This document shows, one piece after another, positions 15,664-25,235 of a stretch of DNA of 64,000 bases. Location: assembly GCA_965140365.1 (NCBI GenBank), contig OZ223196.1. One strand, given 5' to 3'. Origin of the DNA: Hydrogenovibrio sp965140365 (GTDB lineage: Bacteria > Pseudomonadota > Gammaproteobacteria > Thiomicrospirales > Thiomicrospiraceae). The translations under genes and the position numbers were made by a program. The stretch's first letter is position 1, and the number at the start of each line of letters is the position of its first letter. Below the pieces are notes generated by a model. It was given only the letters and a program-made list of their open reading frames with translations. It was not told where the DNA came from and made no database searches.

Positions 15664-16602
15664 ATGCAAGAACCTTGGAATAGAACGGATTTAAATAGTG
15701 CGCTGGGCCGAGTCGCTGTCTTGATGGGCGGAACCGCCGCCGAACGTGACATTTCGTTGAAAAGCGGGACCGAAGTGACTCAAGCGCTTCTGCAGGCTGG
15801 CGTGGATGCCACCGCCTGTGACGTGAAAAGTGTTGAAGATGTACTGGCCGTTACAAGTCAATATGACCGGGCGTTCATTGCCCTGCATGGTCGCTGGGGC
15901 GAAGACGGCGGCGTTCAAGCTTTGCTGGATGCGTTGGAGTTTCCGTATACCGGCAGTCAGATGACGGCATCCGCTTTGGCGATGGATAAGCTTCGCACCA
16001 AGTGGTTATGGCAAGGTGTTGGCTTGCCGACCCCGGGTTTTCAAGTGGTGTCGCCGTCTCAACCCTTTGATAAAAACGCTTTCAAATTAGGTTTCCCGGT
16101 TATTGTAAAGCCGAGCCATGAAGGCTCCAGTATTGGTATGCGGAAAGTCGACGATTTGGATTCGTTGGAAGAGGCCATTGCGTTCGCGCAGGATTACGAT
16201 ACGGAAATTTTAATTGAACAATGGGTGACCGGGCGAGAATACACTTGTGGCGTGTTGGGCGATTCGGCCTTGCCGATGATTCATTTAAAAACCGATCACG
16301 ATTTTTACGATTTTGATGCCAAATACCAATCCTCGAGCACGCAATATATTTGCCCTTGCGGTTTGCCAGCGGAGCAGGAAACGCGAATCCAGGCCTTGGT
16401 GATGGAGGCGTTTCATGCCCTTGGCGCACGGCACTGGGGACGAGTCGACTTGATGTTGGACGAAAACGACCAGGCCTGGCTGATTGAGCTGAACAGTGTG
16501 CCGGGGATGACTGATCACAGTTTGGTTCCGATGGCAGCTAAAGCCGCGGGGATTGACTTTCCGGAATTAGTACGTCGGATTCTGTCCATGACCCTGGCGT
16601 AA
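15664..16602 (+). CDS. ddlB: D-alanine--D-alanine ligase DdlB
   Basis: This is an ATP-grasp ligase that forms the D-Ala-D-Ala dipeptide for peptidoglycan precursors. The 312-residue protein has VAVLMGGTAAERDISLKSG at the N-terminus, FIALHGRWGEDGGVQALLDAL, the ATP-grasp lysine region VIVKPSHEGSSIGM, EYTCGVLGD, and the metal/substrate site LIELNSVPGMTDHSLVP. Length and order match DdlB. The conserved dcw position between murC and ftsQ supports the B form rather than DdlA. One CCAGGCCTGG lies within codons for DQAWLIE. Confidence 0.97.
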   Translation: MQEPWNRTDLNSALGRVAVLMGGTAAERDISLKSGTEVTQALLQAGVDATACDVKSVEDVLAVTSQYDRAFIALHGRWGEDGGVQALLDALEFPYTGSQMTASALAMDKLRTKWLWQGVGLPTPGFQVVSPSQPFDKNAFKLGFPVIVKPSHEGSSIGMRKVDDLDSLEEAIAFAQDYDTEILIEQWVTGREYTCGVLGDSALPMIHLKTDHDFYDFDAKYQSSSTQYICPCGLPAEQETRIQALVMEAFHALGARHWGRVDLMLDENDQAWLIELNSVPGMTDHSLVPMAAKAAGIDFPELVRRILSMTLA

Positions 16603-16629
16603 ATTAAGGAATAGAGGCTAAGGCGTCAC

Positions 16630-17328
16630 GTGAAAAAAAAATTATCGTTAGCGCTGGGATTGGTTTTATTGGCTTTAATCGCCGCATGGGTCGCGTTTTC
16701 ACCTGCGCGAGTGATTACGGAGGTCCAGCTCAACGGCGATTTGGAACGTTTGAAACCCGCGGAGGTTGAAGCGCTGGTGGCGCCATATGTCGGGCAATCG
16801 TTTTGGCGTATTGATCTGGAACGTTTGCATGCGGATATCCTGCATTTGGATTGGGTCTATAAGGTTAAGGTCAAACGTCGCTGGCCGAATAAGCTGATTT
16901 TGGAAATCACCGAACAAAAGCCCGTAGCGCGCTGGAGTGAGGACGGGTTATTGAATCAGGAAGGGGATATTTTTTATCCTTATGATATTGGCTCGTTTCA
17001 ACGCATGGTGGTGTTGGACGGCTCAGCGATTCAATCGCGCGCTTTGTTGCAAAAGTTACAGGTGTTTCAAGACGCTTTTTCAACGTTGAATTGGACGATT
17101 GATTCGATGACGGCACAAGCCGACGGCGTTTGGCGAATTCACTTTCTTTCCGGCGTCACTTTGCTTCTGGATGACCATGATTGGCAGGGCAAATTGGATC
17201 GTTTTATTCGGGCTTATCCAAAGACCCATCAGGACTTAAGAAAATTCGCACACGTATTCGATTTACGCTATAGTAATGGCTTTGTAATAAAGCAAAAAAC
17301 GCCGCAAAGTCGTCCGGCCTCTGAGTAA
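16630..17328 (+). CDS. ftsQ: Cell division protein FtsQ
   Basis: FtsQ is a bitopic inner-membrane divisome protein that links FtsA/FtsZ-side assembly to FtsB/FtsL and septal synthesis. The 232-residue protein has a short basic cytoplasmic tail (KKK), one TM helix at about 5-23, then a POTRA domain beginning ITEVQLNGDLERLKPAEVEA and a beta domain with DWVYKVKVKRRWPNKLILEITEQKPVARW, the most conserved FtsQ stretch. The start codon is GTG. It lies 27 bp after ddlB and 57 bp before ftsA, the normal order. Confidence 0.95.
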   Translation: MKKKLSLALGLVLLALIAAWVAFSPARVITEVQLNGDLERLKPAEVEALVAPYVGQSFWRIDLERLHADILHLDWVYKVKVKRRWPNKLILEITEQKPVARWSEDGLLNQEGDIFYPYDIGSFQRMVVLDGSAIQSRALLQKLQVFQDAFSTLNWTIDSMTAQADGVWRIHFLSGVTLLLDDHDWQGKLDRFIRAYPKTHQDLRKFAHVFDLRYSNGFVIKQKTPQSRPASE

Positions 17329-17385
17329 CGAAAAATTCGCAAAAATGCGGTCTCGGCATTATCCATAGAAAGGTGAAAAAAACGA

Positions 17386-18639
17386 ATGGCAAGAAAGCAG
17401 CAGACTCCTCATTCCAATATTGTGATCGGGCTCGATATCGGGACGTCGAAAATCGCCGCGATTATCGGTAAAGTGAAACCGGACGGCGGGATCGAAGTCG
17501 TCGGAATGGGAACTCATCCCTCAAAAGGTTTGAAAAAAGGGGTGGTTGTGAACATTGATTCGACGGTGGAGTCGATTCAGCGTGCCATCGACGAAGCCGA
17601 AAGAATGTCCGGCATTAAAGCGGAATCCGTTTCGGTGGGCATTGCCGGCAGTCATATCGGCAGTTTCAACTCCAACGGTATGGTGGCGATCAGTAACCAG
17701 GAAGTGCAGGAAGAAGATGTGCAGCGCGTGATTGACGCCGCGCAAACCATTGCCATTCCCGGCGACCAGGAAGTGCTGCACATTCTGCCGCAGGAATTTA
17801 TGATCGATAATCAAGGCGGCATCCGTGAACCGATTGGGATGTCCGGCGTACGTTTGGAAGCCAAGGTGCATATGGTGACCGGCTCGGTCAGTGCGGCGCA
17901 AAACATCACCAAGTGTGTTGAACGCTGTTCTTTGAAAGTGGATAACCTGATTCTGGAACAACTGGCGTCTTCGGAAGCCGTTTTGTCGGAAGATGAAAAA
18001 GAATTGGGCGTGTGTCTGGTCGATATCGGCGGCGGCACCACCGATATCGCGATTTTCCAAAATGGCGCTATCCGTCATTCGGCCGTGATTCCGGTGGCCG
18101 GCGATCAAGTCACCAATGATATTGCCATGGCGTTGCGCACACCGAAACAAGCGGCCGAAGACATCAAGAAAAAATACGCTTGTGCGTTGCCGCAATTGAT
18201 TTCACAAGATGAAGAAATCGAAGTGCCGAGCGTGGGGGATCGTCCCGCACGCTGTTTGTCGCGCCATACGCTGGTTGAAGTCATTGAGCCACGTTACGAA
18301 GAATTATTTCAGTTGATTCAAGCGGAATTACGCCGCACTGATTTTGAAAATAAAATTGCGGCGGGTATTGTCTTGACCGGCGGAAGTTCGCTGGTTGAAG
18401 GGGCGGTTGAATTGGCGGAAGAAGTATTCCACATGCCGGTTCGCCTTGGTATGCCGCTGGAAGTGTCCGGTTTGAAAGAAGAAGTGCGCAGTCCGTCTTT
18501 TGCCACAACTGTGGGGTTGTTGATGTACGCCAAAGAGCATCAGCCGTCACCGGTGGTTTCCGATAAACCGCAAAAAACCACCCTCGACAGAGAGTCGGTT
18601 CTGAACCGCATGAAAAACTGGTTTAGCAATAATTTTTAG
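17386..18639 (+). CDS. ftsA: Cell division protein FtsA
   Basis: FtsA is the actin-like ATPase that tethers FtsZ to the inner membrane. The 417-residue protein has the phosphate-1 motif GLDIGTSKIAAIIGKV, phosphate-2 VDIGGGTTDIAIF, adenosine motif IVLTGGSSLVEG, and a C-terminal amphipathic helix RMKNWFSNNF for membrane attachment. It looks complete and functional. In almost all relatives ftsZ follows at once. Here only 71 bp lie between the ftsA stop and the lpxC start, so the FtsA partner gene must be elsewhere. Confidence 0.97.
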   Translation: MARKQQTPHSNIVIGLDIGTSKIAAIIGKVKPDGGIEVVGMGTHPSKGLKKGVVVNIDSTVESIQRAIDEAERMSGIKAESVSVGIAGSHIGSFNSNGMVAISNQEVQEEDVQRVIDAAQTIAIPGDQEVLHILPQEFMIDNQGGIREPIGMSGVRLEAKVHMVTGSVSAAQNITKCVERCSLKVDNLILEQLASSEAVLSEDEKELGVCLVDIGGGTTDIAIFQNGAIRHSAVIPVAGDQVTNDIAMALRTPKQAAEDIKKKYACALPQLISQDEEIEVPSVGDRPARCLSRHTLVEVIEPRYEELFQLIQAELRRTDFENKIAAGIVLTGGSSLVEGAVELAEEVFHMPVRLGMPLEVSGLKEEVRSPSFATTVGLLMYAKEHQPSPVVSDKPQKTTLDRESVLNRMKNWFSNNF

Positions 18640-18710
18640 AATGGGTCATGTGACAATTGTGTTAAAATTTCACGCTTGTCGTTTGTTTAAGCAAAGTTGA
18701 AGATAGTCAC

Positions 18711-19631
18711 GTGAAACAAAGAACGCTTGCCAATTCCATTAAAGCCAAAGGTGTTGGGCTGCATACCGGCCATAAATCGGTCATGACGCTACGCCCGGCT
18801 CCTGTCAATACCGGAATCGTTTTCCGTCGGGTCGATTTGGACCCAGTGGTTGAATTTTTGGTGTCTCCGGATTTGGTTAAAGAAACCACTTTGTGTACGA
18901 CCATCGTTCAAGAGCAGCAAGACAAACCGATCAAAATCGCGACCATCGAACATTTAATGTCTGCTTTGGCTGGTGTTGGTATTGATAATCTGTACATCGA
19001 TATCACCGCCGATGAAGTGCCGATTATGGATGGCAGCGCCTCGCATTTCATTTTTCTGTTGCAGTCGGCCGGTGTTGAGCTACAGGACGCCCCGAAAAAA
19101 TTCATTCGTATTAAAAAGCCGATTAAGGTGTCGAATGATAAGGGTGGCATCGCCCAGTTTGATCCGTATGACGGTTATCGCTTGAACTTTTCAATTGAAT
19201 TCGATCACCCTGCGTTTGACCAGACGGCGGAAAAAATGACCTTGAGCTTTTCGTCCACCGCTTATTTCAAAGAAGTCAGCCGCGCTCGTACGTTCGGTTT
19301 TATGAAAGACATGGAAAAATTACGAGCTCAAAACTTAGGGCTGGGTGCCGGTTTGCATAATGCCATCGGTCTGGATGAAAACGGCGTCGTCAATCAAGAG
19401 GGGCTGCGTGACAAGGATGAGTTCGTCCGCCATAAAATATTGGATGCGGTCGGTGACTTGTTTATGGCCGGTCATGCGATTATCGGCGAATTCACTGCGC
19501 ATAAATCGGGCCATGCGTTGAACAACCAGTTGCTACGCGCCTTGATTGCCGATCCGGAGGCTTACGAAGTCGTGACCTTCGAAAACGAAGAGCCGCCGGT
19601 TCAGTACGGCAGCAGCAAAATTCTGTTGTAA
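18711..19631 (+). CDS. lpxC: UDP-3-O-acyl-N-acetylglucosamine deacetylase LpxC
   Basis: LpxC is the zinc amidase of the committed step of lipid A synthesis. The 306-residue protein has GTG as start. The zinc ligands are His81 (EHLMSAL), His241 and Asp245 (HKILDAVGDL). The conserved DGSASHF, RTFGFMKD and GHKSGHALNNQL regions are also present. It lies directly after ftsA instead of after ftsZ. TTGTGTTAAAATTTC in the short spacer could serve as its own -10 region, but I see no good -35. Confidence 0.97.
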   Translation: MKQRTLANSIKAKGVGLHTGHKSVMTLRPAPVNTGIVFRRVDLDPVVEFLVSPDLVKETTLCTTIVQEQQDKPIKIATIEHLMSALAGVGIDNLYIDITADEVPIMDGSASHFIFLLQSAGVELQDAPKKFIRIKKPIKVSNDKGGIAQFDPYDGYRLNFSIEFDHPAFDQTAEKMTLSFSSTAYFKEVSRARTFGFMKDMEKLRAQNLGLGAGLHNAIGLDENGVVNQEGLRDKDEFVRHKILDAVGDLFMAGHAIIGEFTAHKSGHALNNQLLRALIADPEAYEVVTFENEEPPVQYGSSKILL

Positions 19632-19875
19632 TTTTCCATACCGATGGCGCATTTCCGTTCTCTGAAATGCGTCGAGCACTCTTAAAAGTTCCCTTCATTT
19701 TTCCGCCCTTGAATTGTGGTAGAATTGTCCCCATTTAGAAGTGGGTTGTCAGGCTTTACAAGTCCGCCTTAACGCGTAAAATGTGACAACACTGTAATCG
19801 TTAGACATCACTCCGGTGAGGCGTGCCGAACGACGCCGATCTGGTTTTTAAACTCTTTACTGGATTCAAGCGCTA

Positions 19876-22614
19876 ATGGCTCTTAACATTTTCAAAAAAC
19901 TTTTCGGCAGTCGTAACGAACGCCTGCTTAAGCAATACCGCAAAAAAGTACAGCAAATCAACGCACTCGAAGATTCTTTCTCTCAACTCAGCGACGAAGA
20001 CCTGAAAGCGAAAACCGATGCGTTCAAACAACAAATTGCCGACGGTGTGTCGTTGGATCAATTGTTGCCGGAAGCGTTTGCCGTGGTGCGTGAAGCCGGA
20101 AAGCGGGTGATGGGGATGCGTCATTACGATGTCCAGCTGATTGGTGGGATGGCTTTGCATGACGGCAAAATTTCTGAAATGCGTACCGGGGAAGGGAAAA
20201 CCCTGGTGGCGACGTTACCGGCCTATCTTAATGCTTTGGCCGGGAAAGGGGTGCATGTCATTACCGTCAACGACTACCTTGCCTCGCGTGATGCGGAATG
20301 GATGGGGCAGTTGTATGGCTTTTTAGGATTGACCACCGGTGTCATTTTGTCTGGACAGCCAGCCAATGAAAAACAAGCGGCTTACAATGCCGACATCACT
20401 TACGGCACCAATAATGAATTCGGCTTCGATTACTTGCGCGACAACATGGCCATCTTCGTTGAAGAGCGGGTGATGCGTGGTCAACCATTCGCGATTGTGG
20501 ATGAGGTGGACTCCATCTTGATCGATGAAGCACGGACACCGTTGATTATTTCCGGCCCGGCCGAAGATAAATCCGAGTTGTATCAGAAAATGAATCCGCT
20601 GGTACAAGGCCTAGAGCGTGGCGAAGAGGACTTGGAAGCCAAAACCACAACCGGTGACTACACCATTGACGAAAAAACCAAACAAATCCATTTGACTGAC
20701 GAAGGTCACTCGAAGGTTGAAGCCATGCTGGTGGAAATCGGCCTGCTGAACGAAGGCGATTCGCTTTACGACGCCGAACACATCAGTTTGATGAAATACG
20801 TTAATGCTTCGTTGCGCGCGCACTTGTTGTTTGAAAAAAATACCGACTACATTGTTCAAGACAACGAAGTGGTCATTATCGACGAATTCACCGGCCGGAA
20901 AATGGCCGGACGTCGTTGGGGCGATGGCTTGCACCAAGCGGTGGAAGCCAAAGAAGGCGTTGCGATTCAAGCAGAAAGCCAAACCTACGCGTCCATCACT
21001 TTCCAGAATTATTTCCGTCAATACGACAAACTGTCGGGCATGACCGGGACCGCGGATACCGAAGCGGGTGAGTTCCTGTCTACTTATCAGTTGGAAGTCG
21101 TGGTGATTCCACCGAATAAAGTGCCATCACGTCAAGATTTACCAGACCTGGTGTTTTTGGATATTGAAGGCAAATTGAATGCAATTGTACGCGACATTAA
21201 GGCGATGAAAGAAACCGGCCAACCGATTTTGGTGGGCACGGCTTCGATTGAAATGTCCGAAGTTCTGTCTTCGCTGTTTGACAAAGAAGGCATCAAACAT
21301 AGCGTATTGAACGCCAAACAGCATGAACGCGAAGCCAATATCATTGCCGATGCCGGACGCCCGGGATCCATCACGATTGCCACCAATATGGCCGGGCGCG
21401 GAACGGATATTGTCTTGGGGGGGAACTTGGAGTCCGAATTGGAAGCTTTGGACAACCCAACGGACGAACAAATTGCCGAAGTCAAAGCCGCTTGGCAGAA
21501 ACGTCATGATGAAGTCTTGGAAAAAGGCGGTTTGATGGTACTCGGTTCCGAGCGACATGAATCGCGCCGTATCGATAACCAGCTTCGCGGGCGATCCGGG
21601 CGTCAAGGCGATCCGGGTGTGACGCGTTTCTACTTGTCGTTGGACGACGACCTGATGCGCCGTTTCGCGTCGGAAAAAGTCAAAAACATGATGCGCCGTC
21701 TGGGCATGAAATCGGACGAAGCCATCGAGCACAACATGGTCAGCAAATCCATCGAACGGGCTCAAAAGCAGGTCGAGCGTATGCATCAGGATGAACGTGC
21801 CAATCTGTTGAAATTTGACAATATTGCCAACGAGCAACGTAAGGTGGTGTACTCGCAACGTAATGAATTGATGGAAGAAGAGGATGTTTCCGAAATCGTC
21901 GATTCCTTGCGTGTTAATGTGATCGAATCGATTATGGCCAACTATATTCCACCGGGCAGCATTGAAGAGCAATGGGATGTGGCTGGATTGGAGAAACAGT
22001 TGCAGGACGATTTGGGCCATAGCTTGCCAATTCAGCAATGGTTGGATGAAGACAAAAGCCTGTTCGAAGAGAAACTGCGTGATCGTTTGGTGGAAGAAGT
22101 GAAAGCGCTTTACCAGACTAAAATGGCGGTGGTGGACGAAAAAACACGCCATCATTTCGAAAAAGAAGTGTTGCTGCGTACCATTGATAAACAGTGGCGC
22201 GAGCATTTGAACGAAATGGATTATCTGCGTCGTTGGATTCATCTAAAAGGCTTTGCGCAGAAAGATCCGTTCCAGGAGTATCGCAGCTCCGCGGCCGAAA
22301 TGTTTGAAGCCTTCCTCGATGAAGTCATGTTTGAAACGGTTCAAACCCTGTCGATGGTTCAGATCCAAGGTACGGACGATGTGGATGCCTACGAGCAGCA
22401 GCAAATTGACGAACGTCCTCAGGCGCTGGAAACGTCACATCCGGCGGCGCAGGGCATTGCGGATGCCATGGGCATGCCATCCGGCGACGCCGATGACGAA
22501 CCACCGGAAAAAGAAGGCACTTATCGACGTGAGGCTCCAAAAGTGGGGCGCAACGATCCGTGTCCGTGTGGGTCCGGTAAGAAATATAAACAATGTTGCG
22601 GTAAATTGAGTTAA
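19876..22614 (+). CDS. secA: Preprotein translocase ATPase SecA
   Basis: SecA is the motor that pushes unfolded proteins through SecYEG. The 912-residue protein has Walker A MRTGEGKT (102-109), VNDYLASRDAEWM, Walker B with VDEVDSILIDEARTPLIISG, the preprotein cross-linking domain, ATNMAGRGTDIVLGG, QLRGRSGRQGDPG, and a C-terminal zinc finger CPCGSGKKYKQCC that binds SecB and lipid. The 244-bp gap before it holds no secM-like reading frame with an arrest peptide that I can see. argJ follows across a structured leader. Confidence 0.98.
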   Translation: MALNIFKKLFGSRNERLLKQYRKKVQQINALEDSFSQLSDEDLKAKTDAFKQQIADGVSLDQLLPEAFAVVREAGKRVMGMRHYDVQLIGGMALHDGKISEMRTGEGKTLVATLPAYLNALAGKGVHVITVNDYLASRDAEWMGQLYGFLGLTTGVILSGQPANEKQAAYNADITYGTNNEFGFDYLRDNMAIFVEERVMRGQPFAIVDEVDSILIDEARTPLIISGPAEDKSELYQKMNPLVQGLERGEEDLEAKTTTGDYTIDEKTKQIHLTDEGHSKVEAMLVEIGLLNEGDSLYDAEHISLMKYVNASLRAHLLFEKNTDYIVQDNEVVIIDEFTGRKMAGRRWGDGLHQAVEAKEGVAIQAESQTYASITFQNYFRQYDKLSGMTGTADTEAGEFLSTYQLEVVVIPPNKVPSRQDLPDLVFLDIEGKLNAIVRDIKAMKETGQPILVGTASIEMSEVLSSLFDKEGIKHSVLNAKQHEREANIIADAGRPGSITIATNMAGRGTDIVLGGNLESELEALDNPTDEQIAEVKAAWQKRHDEVLEKGGLMVLGSERHESRRIDNQLRGRSGRQGDPGVTRFYLSLDDDLMRRFASEKVKNMMRRLGMKSDEAIEHNMVSKSIERAQKQVERMHQDERANLLKFDNIANEQRKVVYSQRNELMEEEDVSEIVDSLRVNVIESIMANYIPPGSIEEQWDVAGLEKQLQDDLGHSLPIQQWLDEDKSLFEEKLRDRLVEEVKALYQTKMAVVDEKTRHHFEKEVLLRTIDKQWREHLNEMDYLRRWIHLKGFAQKDPFQEYRSSAAEMFEAFLDEVMFETVQTLSMVQIQGTDDVDAYEQQQIDERPQALETSHPAAQGIADAMGMPSGDADDEPPEKEGTYRREAPKVGRNDPCPCGSGKKYKQCCGKLS

Positions 22615-22625
22615 TATTTACCGAA

Positions 22626-22735
22626 GGAACCTCAAATCGATTCAATCAGAGGTTCCCTAACGAAGATTGAAAAAAATCCACGCTGAACGGAGTGCCGAAG
22701 AGCTATCGGGCATTTCCATTCAACGTGGATTTTTT
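22626..22735 (+). terminator. Two hairpins between secA and argJ: terminator or argJ leader
   Basis: The first hairpin is GGAACCTC (22626-22633) with GAGGTTCC (22649-22656). The second has a perfect 12-bp stem AAAAAATCCACG (22671-22682) with CGTGGATTTTTT (22724-22735), extended by TGAA/TTCA. Its 36-nt interior can form a smaller TGCC/GGCA hairpin. The second stem ends in six Ts just ahead of the argJ ribosome site (GGAG at 22740). It can act as the secA terminator. The long branched loop is unusual for a plain terminator. Confidence 0.65.
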
Positions 22736-22751
22736 GTTTGGAGAAAAACAC

Positions 22752-23960
22752 ATGTCGCAAGAAAGCTTAATTCATCCTGTCGCCGGCGTTTATTTGGGCA
22801 CGACTCAAGCCAAAATTAAAAAAGCCGATAAAACCGATTTTGTCGTGGTGTCCTTTGTGGAAGGCAGTCGCACAGCCGCGACCTTCACGCAAAATGCGTT
22901 CTGTGCCGCGCCTGTCACCGTTGCCAAAGCACATTTGCAAGCGATGGCGTGTCAGGCCCTGGTGATTAACAGTGGCAATGCGAATGCCGGAACCGGCCAG
23001 CAAGGTCTGAAGGACGCCACGCAAACCTGTGAATGGGTGGCCAGCGAATTAGGTTTGCCAGCGGAAGCGGTGCTGCCGTTTTCCACCGGTGTCATCGGGC
23101 AGAATTTGCCGATGGATAAAATTGAAACCGCCGTTCCGGATGCCATTGCCAATCAGGCAATTGATGGTTGGAAAGCAGCCGCGCAAGGCATTATGACGAC
23201 CGATACCTGTGAAAAAATCGTCAGTCGTCAAATCGATATCGACGGGGCTTTGGTGACGGTGACGGGCATTTCCAAAGGTTCCGGCATGATTCACCCCAAC
23301 ATGGCGACCATGCTCGGTTTTGCAGCGACGGATGCCAAAATTTCCCAGGCCTGCTTGCAGCAAGCGCTCAGTGATGCCGTGAATGTGTCCTTTAACCGTA
23401 TCACGGTGGATGGCGATACATCGACTAACGATGCCTGTACCTTGACCGCCACTCAGCAAGCGGCGATGCCGGAAATCACCGATACACACTCAAACGCTTA
23501 TCAAGTGTTTGCAGGCCTGGTGAAAGAGGTGATGACCGAGTTGGCGCAAATGATTATCCGCGACGGCGAAGGCGCGACCAAGTTTGTTACGGTGCAAGTG
23601 GAAGGCGGCCAAAACTCGGACGAGTGCTTAAAAGTGGCGCATGCGGTGGCCTTGTCGCCGTTGGTGAAAACCGCTTTGTTTGCTTCCGATCCTAACTGGG
23701 GACGGATTCTCGCCGCCGTCGGCCGGGCAGGCCTGGTCGATTTGGATATCGAGGCTTTACAGATTTACTTGGGCGAGGTTTTGTTGGTGGAAAACGGCGG
23801 GCGCGCCGATTCTTATACCGAAGAAGCCGGTCAGGCGGTGATGGATGAAACCGATATCTTGATTCGCATAGTGTTGAATCGGGGCGAGGCGTCTGAAATC
23901 GTCTGGACCACCGATTTTTCATATGACTATGTGAAAATCAATGCCGAATACCGAACGTAA
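22752..23960 (+). CDS. argJ: Glutamate N-acetyltransferase / ornithine acetyltransferase ArgJ
   Basis: ArgJ transfers acetyl from N-acetylornithine to glutamate, recycling acetyl groups in arginine synthesis. Bifunctional forms also use acetyl-CoA. The 402-residue precursor has the self-cleavage site HPNMATMLGF, with nucleophile Thr at about residue 186. VNSGNANAGTGQQG and SDPNWGRILAAVGRAG are family hallmarks. The ATG at 22752 has GGAG 9 bp upstream. A longer in-frame start lies inside the terminator stem and was rejected. The secA-argJ order is known from pseudomonads. argA is also in this window, so both routes to N-acetylglutamate are encoded. Three CAGGCCTG copies lie in this gene. Confidence 0.96.
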   Translation: MSQESLIHPVAGVYLGTTQAKIKKADKTDFVVVSFVEGSRTAATFTQNAFCAAPVTVAKAHLQAMACQALVINSGNANAGTGQQGLKDATQTCEWVASELGLPAEAVLPFSTGVIGQNLPMDKIETAVPDAIANQAIDGWKAAAQGIMTTDTCEKIVSRQIDIDGALVTVTGISKGSGMIHPNMATMLGFAATDAKISQACLQQALSDAVNVSFNRITVDGDTSTNDACTLTATQQAAMPEITDTHSNAYQVFAGLVKEVMTELAQMIIRDGEGATKFVTVQVEGGQNSDECLKVAHAVALSPLVKTALFASDPNWGRILAAVGRAGLVDLDIEALQIYLGEVLLVENGGRADSYTEEAGQAVMDETDILIRIVLNRGEASEIVWTTDFSYDYVKINAEYRT

Positions 23961-23992
23961 TCAGGTCGGTTATTCACGCCAATGAGTCCATA

Positions 23993-24018
23993 AAAAAACG
24001 CCGATCAAGGCGTTTTTT
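23993..24018. terminator. Bidirectional terminator between argJ and hisC
   Basis: AAAAAACGCC-gatcaa-GGCGTTTTTT is a perfect 10-bp stem with A and T flanks. It can stop transcription from both convergent genes. Confidence 0.92.
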
Positions 24019-24028
24019 GGTTTTTGGA

Positions 24029-25087
24029 TTAAGCCAAAATTTCGGTTAAGGCCTGACAGAGGGCATCGGTTTCGGCATCGGTACCGATAGTGATGCGAAG
24101 GTATTCGTCAATACGCGGTTTATTGAAGTAACGGACGATAATGGCCCGTTCGCGTAAGGCTTGGGCAATGTCGGCGGCCGCTTTGCTTGGATGGGCAGCA
24201 AAAACAAAGTTGGCGGTCGAAGGCACGACATGAAAGCCGTGTTGTTGCAAAAACTCGGTCAGGCGAGTTCGGGTGGCGATGATTTTATCGCAACTGGCCT
24301 CGAAGTAGCTTTCATCTTCCATCGCCGCGACGGCACCGGCCACCGCCAACCGATCCAACGGGTAGGAATTAAAACTGTTTTTGACGCGCTCCAAGGCCTC
24401 AATTAAATCCGGATGCCCCAAAGCGAAGCCCACTCGTAACCCCGCCAAAGCACGGGATTTCGAGAAGGTCTGTACCACCAAAAGATTCGGATAACGGTGA
24501 ATCAATTGCGCGGCGGATTCGCCGCCGAAATCGATATAGGCCTCATCCACGACGACGACCGAATTCGGGCTGCCCTGCAGGATTTGTTCAATGGCCTGCA
24601 ATGGCAACAGTCGGCCGGTGGGGGCATTTGGGTTCGGGAAAATAATGCCGCCGTTATCGGTTTGATAGTCGGCCGGTTGAATGGCAAATTCCTCTGTGAG
24701 CGGCACGGTTTGGTAATCCACTTCATACAGTCCGCAATAAACCGGGTAAAAGCTGTAGGTGATGTCCGGAAACAGAATCGGCTTGTCCTGCTTCAGGAGC
24801 CCCATGAAAATATGGGCCAGTACTTCGTCCGAACCATTGCCGACAAATACCTGATTGGTTTCGATCTGATAGTAATGCGCCAGTGATTGTTTCAGAGCAT
24901 CCGAATTCGGGTCTGGGTACAGGCGTAGCTTGTCGTTGACCTCAGCCGAAACCGCTTCCAATACTTTCGGTGAGGGTGGATAAGGGCTCTCATTGGTATT
25001 GAGCTTGATGAGGTTATCCACTTTCGGTTGCTCACCGGGAACATAAGGGGTCAGTTGATGAACGCGTTGGCTCCAGAATCGACTCAT
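24029..25087 (-). CDS. hisC: Histidinol-phosphate aminotransferase HisC
   Basis: HisC is a PLP aminotransferase that converts imidazole-acetol phosphate to histidinol phosphate in histidine synthesis. The 352-residue fold-type I enzyme has KLNTNESPYPPSPKV, GNGSDEVLAHIF, FPNPNAPTGRLLP, VVDEAYIDFGG, the PLP lysine in VQTFSKSRALAGLRVGF, and the C-terminal Arg region EYLRITIGTDAE. It stands alone, opposite in direction to its neighbours. It splits the argJ-mutT order seen in relatives. HisC paralogues can also act on aromatic amino acids, so a broad specificity cannot be excluded. Confidence 0.94.
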   Translation of the reverse strand: MSRFWSQRVHQLTPYVPGEQPKVDNLIKLNTNESPYPPSPKVLEAVSAEVNDKLRLYPDPNSDALKQSLAHYYQIETNQVFVGNGSDEVLAHIFMGLLKQDKPILFPDITYSFYPVYCGLYEVDYQTVPLTEEFAIQPADYQTDNGGIIFPNPNAPTGRLLPLQAIEQILQGSPNSVVVVDEAYIDFGGESAAQLIHRYPNLLVVQTFSKSRALAGLRVGFALGHPDLIEALERVKNSFNSYPLDRLAVAGAVAAMEDESYFEASCDKIIATRTRLTEFLQQHGFHVVPSTANFVFAAHPSKAAADIAQALRERAIIVRYFNKPRIDEYLRITIGTDAETDALCQALTEILA

Positions 25088-25235
25088 GGCGTGTTGTTTC
25101 CGTTTACATTATTCAGGTATTTTAATGCACTATTCTAACGTTAATCGATGATGGCTTCACGAAAAATGAGCGCTTTCAGACCTGGCGATTTTTTGCCAAA
25201 ATAGAAGGCATTTGAACATAAAGGAAAATAAGCGA

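Noticed and set aside
19632..19875. secM-like regulatory gene upstream of secA
   Set aside because: No plus-strand frame with a signal peptide and arrest motif is visible. A TAGAAT that could be a -10 lacks a convincing -35.
21139..22242. A 367-codon open frame antisense to secA, and similar long antisense frames in sufB, asnB and the MCP gene
   Set aside because: They lie fully inside well-supported genes, have no ribosome sites, and their proteins are low-complexity His/Phe/Arg-rich shadows of the sense codons.
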